Part shown: positions 4,739 through 5,055 of the stretch, in pieces
Numbering within the stretch: position 1 is the first letter of the stretch
Layout of the letters: each line of letters opens with the position of its first letter
DNA from: Actinomycetes bacterium
GTDB lineage: Bacteria; Actinomycetota; Thermoleophilia; Gaiellales; Gaiellaceae
NCBI GenBank assembly: GCA_030624785.1
Contig: JAUXJK010000182.1
Span: forward strand, 1-5,055
Direction: 5' to 3'
DNA length: 5,055 nucleotides
The notes under the pieces: generated by a model
What the model was told of the DNA's origin: nothing
Database searches by the model: none
The model's input: only the letters and a program-made list of their open reading frames with translations
Made by a program: the position numbers and the translations under genes

Positions 4739-5055
4739 ATCTCGAGAGCGTGCTGATCATCGGGTCCGGGCCGATTCGAATCGGGCAGGCGTGCGAGTTC
4801 GACTACTCCGGCTCGCAGGCGTGCCGCGTGCTGCGGGCCGAAGGCCTGCGGGTGGCGCTCGTCAACTCCAATCCGGCCACGATCATGACCGACCCCGAAT
4901 GGGCCGACGCGACCTACATCGAGCCGCTCGATGCCGAATCGGTGGCACAGGTCATCGCGCGGGAGCGCCCCGACGCGCTGCTGCCGACACTCGGCGGCCA
5001 GACCGCACTCAATCTCGCGATGGAGCTCGCAGCAGACGGTGTGCTCGCAGAGCAC
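4723..5055 (+). CDS. carB: Carbamoyl-phosphate synthase large subunit, N-terminal part (runs off right edge)
   Basis: The synthetase subunit that uses two ATP, bicarbonate and ammonia from CarA to make carbamoyl phosphate. Only 111 of about 1,060-1,110 residues are in the window: the pre-ATP-grasp domain of the carboxy-phosphate half. IIGSGPIRIGQACEFDYSG at 12-30, LVNSNPATIMTDPEWADATY at 46-65, IEPLDAESV at 66-74 and PTLGGQTALNLA at 88-99 follow the family without gaps. The start is GTG at 4723, giving MPRRLDLESVLIIG, which aligns with the usual MPKRTDIKSILILG opening. No other ATG, GTG or TTG lies in frame close upstream, and the next GTG (4750) would remove conserved sequence. The gene overlaps the end of carA by 16 bases in another frame. 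GGAG at 4717-4720 is only two bases before the GTG, so coupled translation from carA is likely, which suits subunits of one complex. Confidence 0.96.
   Translation, partial: MPRRLDLESVLIIGSGPIRIGQACEFDYSGSQACRVLRAEGLRVALVNSNPATIMTDPEWADATYIEPLDAESVAQVIARERPDALLPTLGGQTALNLAMELAADGVLAEH

Noticed and set aside
1..5055. Mobile elements, CRISPR arrays, tRNA or rRNA genes, toxin-antitoxin or defence genes
   Set aside because: Nothing of the kind was found: the window is filled by six core biosynthetic genes with only 7-41 base gaps, no transposase-like frame and no repeat array. There is no support for a novel system beyond the regulatory points listed.

Overview
This is an arginine and carbamoyl-phosphate biosynthesis locus from a GC-rich bacterium (about 63-65% GC by eye). 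Coding density is close to complete: six genes and about 100 non-coding bases in total. The minus-strand gene order argC-argJ-argB-argD, the compact ArgB and CarA proteins, the high GC and the apparently leaderless genes suggest an actinobacterium, possibly of the Thermoleophilia (Solirubrobacterales/Gaiellales) type. The placement is inferred from remembered protein style and no search was run, so it is tentative.

Layout. Positions 1-3644 hold a minus-strand operon, read right to left: argC (3644-2652), argJ (2620-1457), argB (1434-724) and argD (716 to beyond the left edge). The gaps are 31, 22 and 7 bases. Positions 3645-3685 are a 41-base AT-rich divergent promoter region (about 39% GC). 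To the right, on the plus strand, lie carA (3686-4738) and the start of carB (from GTG at 4723, overlapping carA by 16 bases, running off the right edge).

How the genes work together. ArgB phosphorylates N-acetylglutamate, ArgC reduces it to the semialdehyde, ArgD transaminates this to N-acetylornithine, and ArgJ moves the acetyl group from acetylornithine to glutamate, giving ornithine and renewing N-acetylglutamate (the cyclic pathway). CarA and CarB make the carbamoyl phosphate that joins ornithine to form citrulline and that also feeds pyrimidine synthesis. Placing car head-to-head with arg, rather than in a pyr operon, suggests joint control by arginine.

The most interesting part is the 41-base control region. 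It holds two interlocked divergent promoters, each with a -10 box so close to the start codon that both argC and carA mRNAs should be leaderless or nearly so. TGC-containing motifs recur about once per helical turn across it (3648, 3657, 3667, 3676, 3687), and a TGCAT-N6-TGCAT element resembles actinobacterial ArgR boxes as I remember them. A second point is that ArgB lacks the N-terminal helix associated with arginine-inhibited, hexameric acetylglutamate kinases. I saw no mobile element, CRISPR array, RNA gene or unknown gene family; the enzymes are ordinary.
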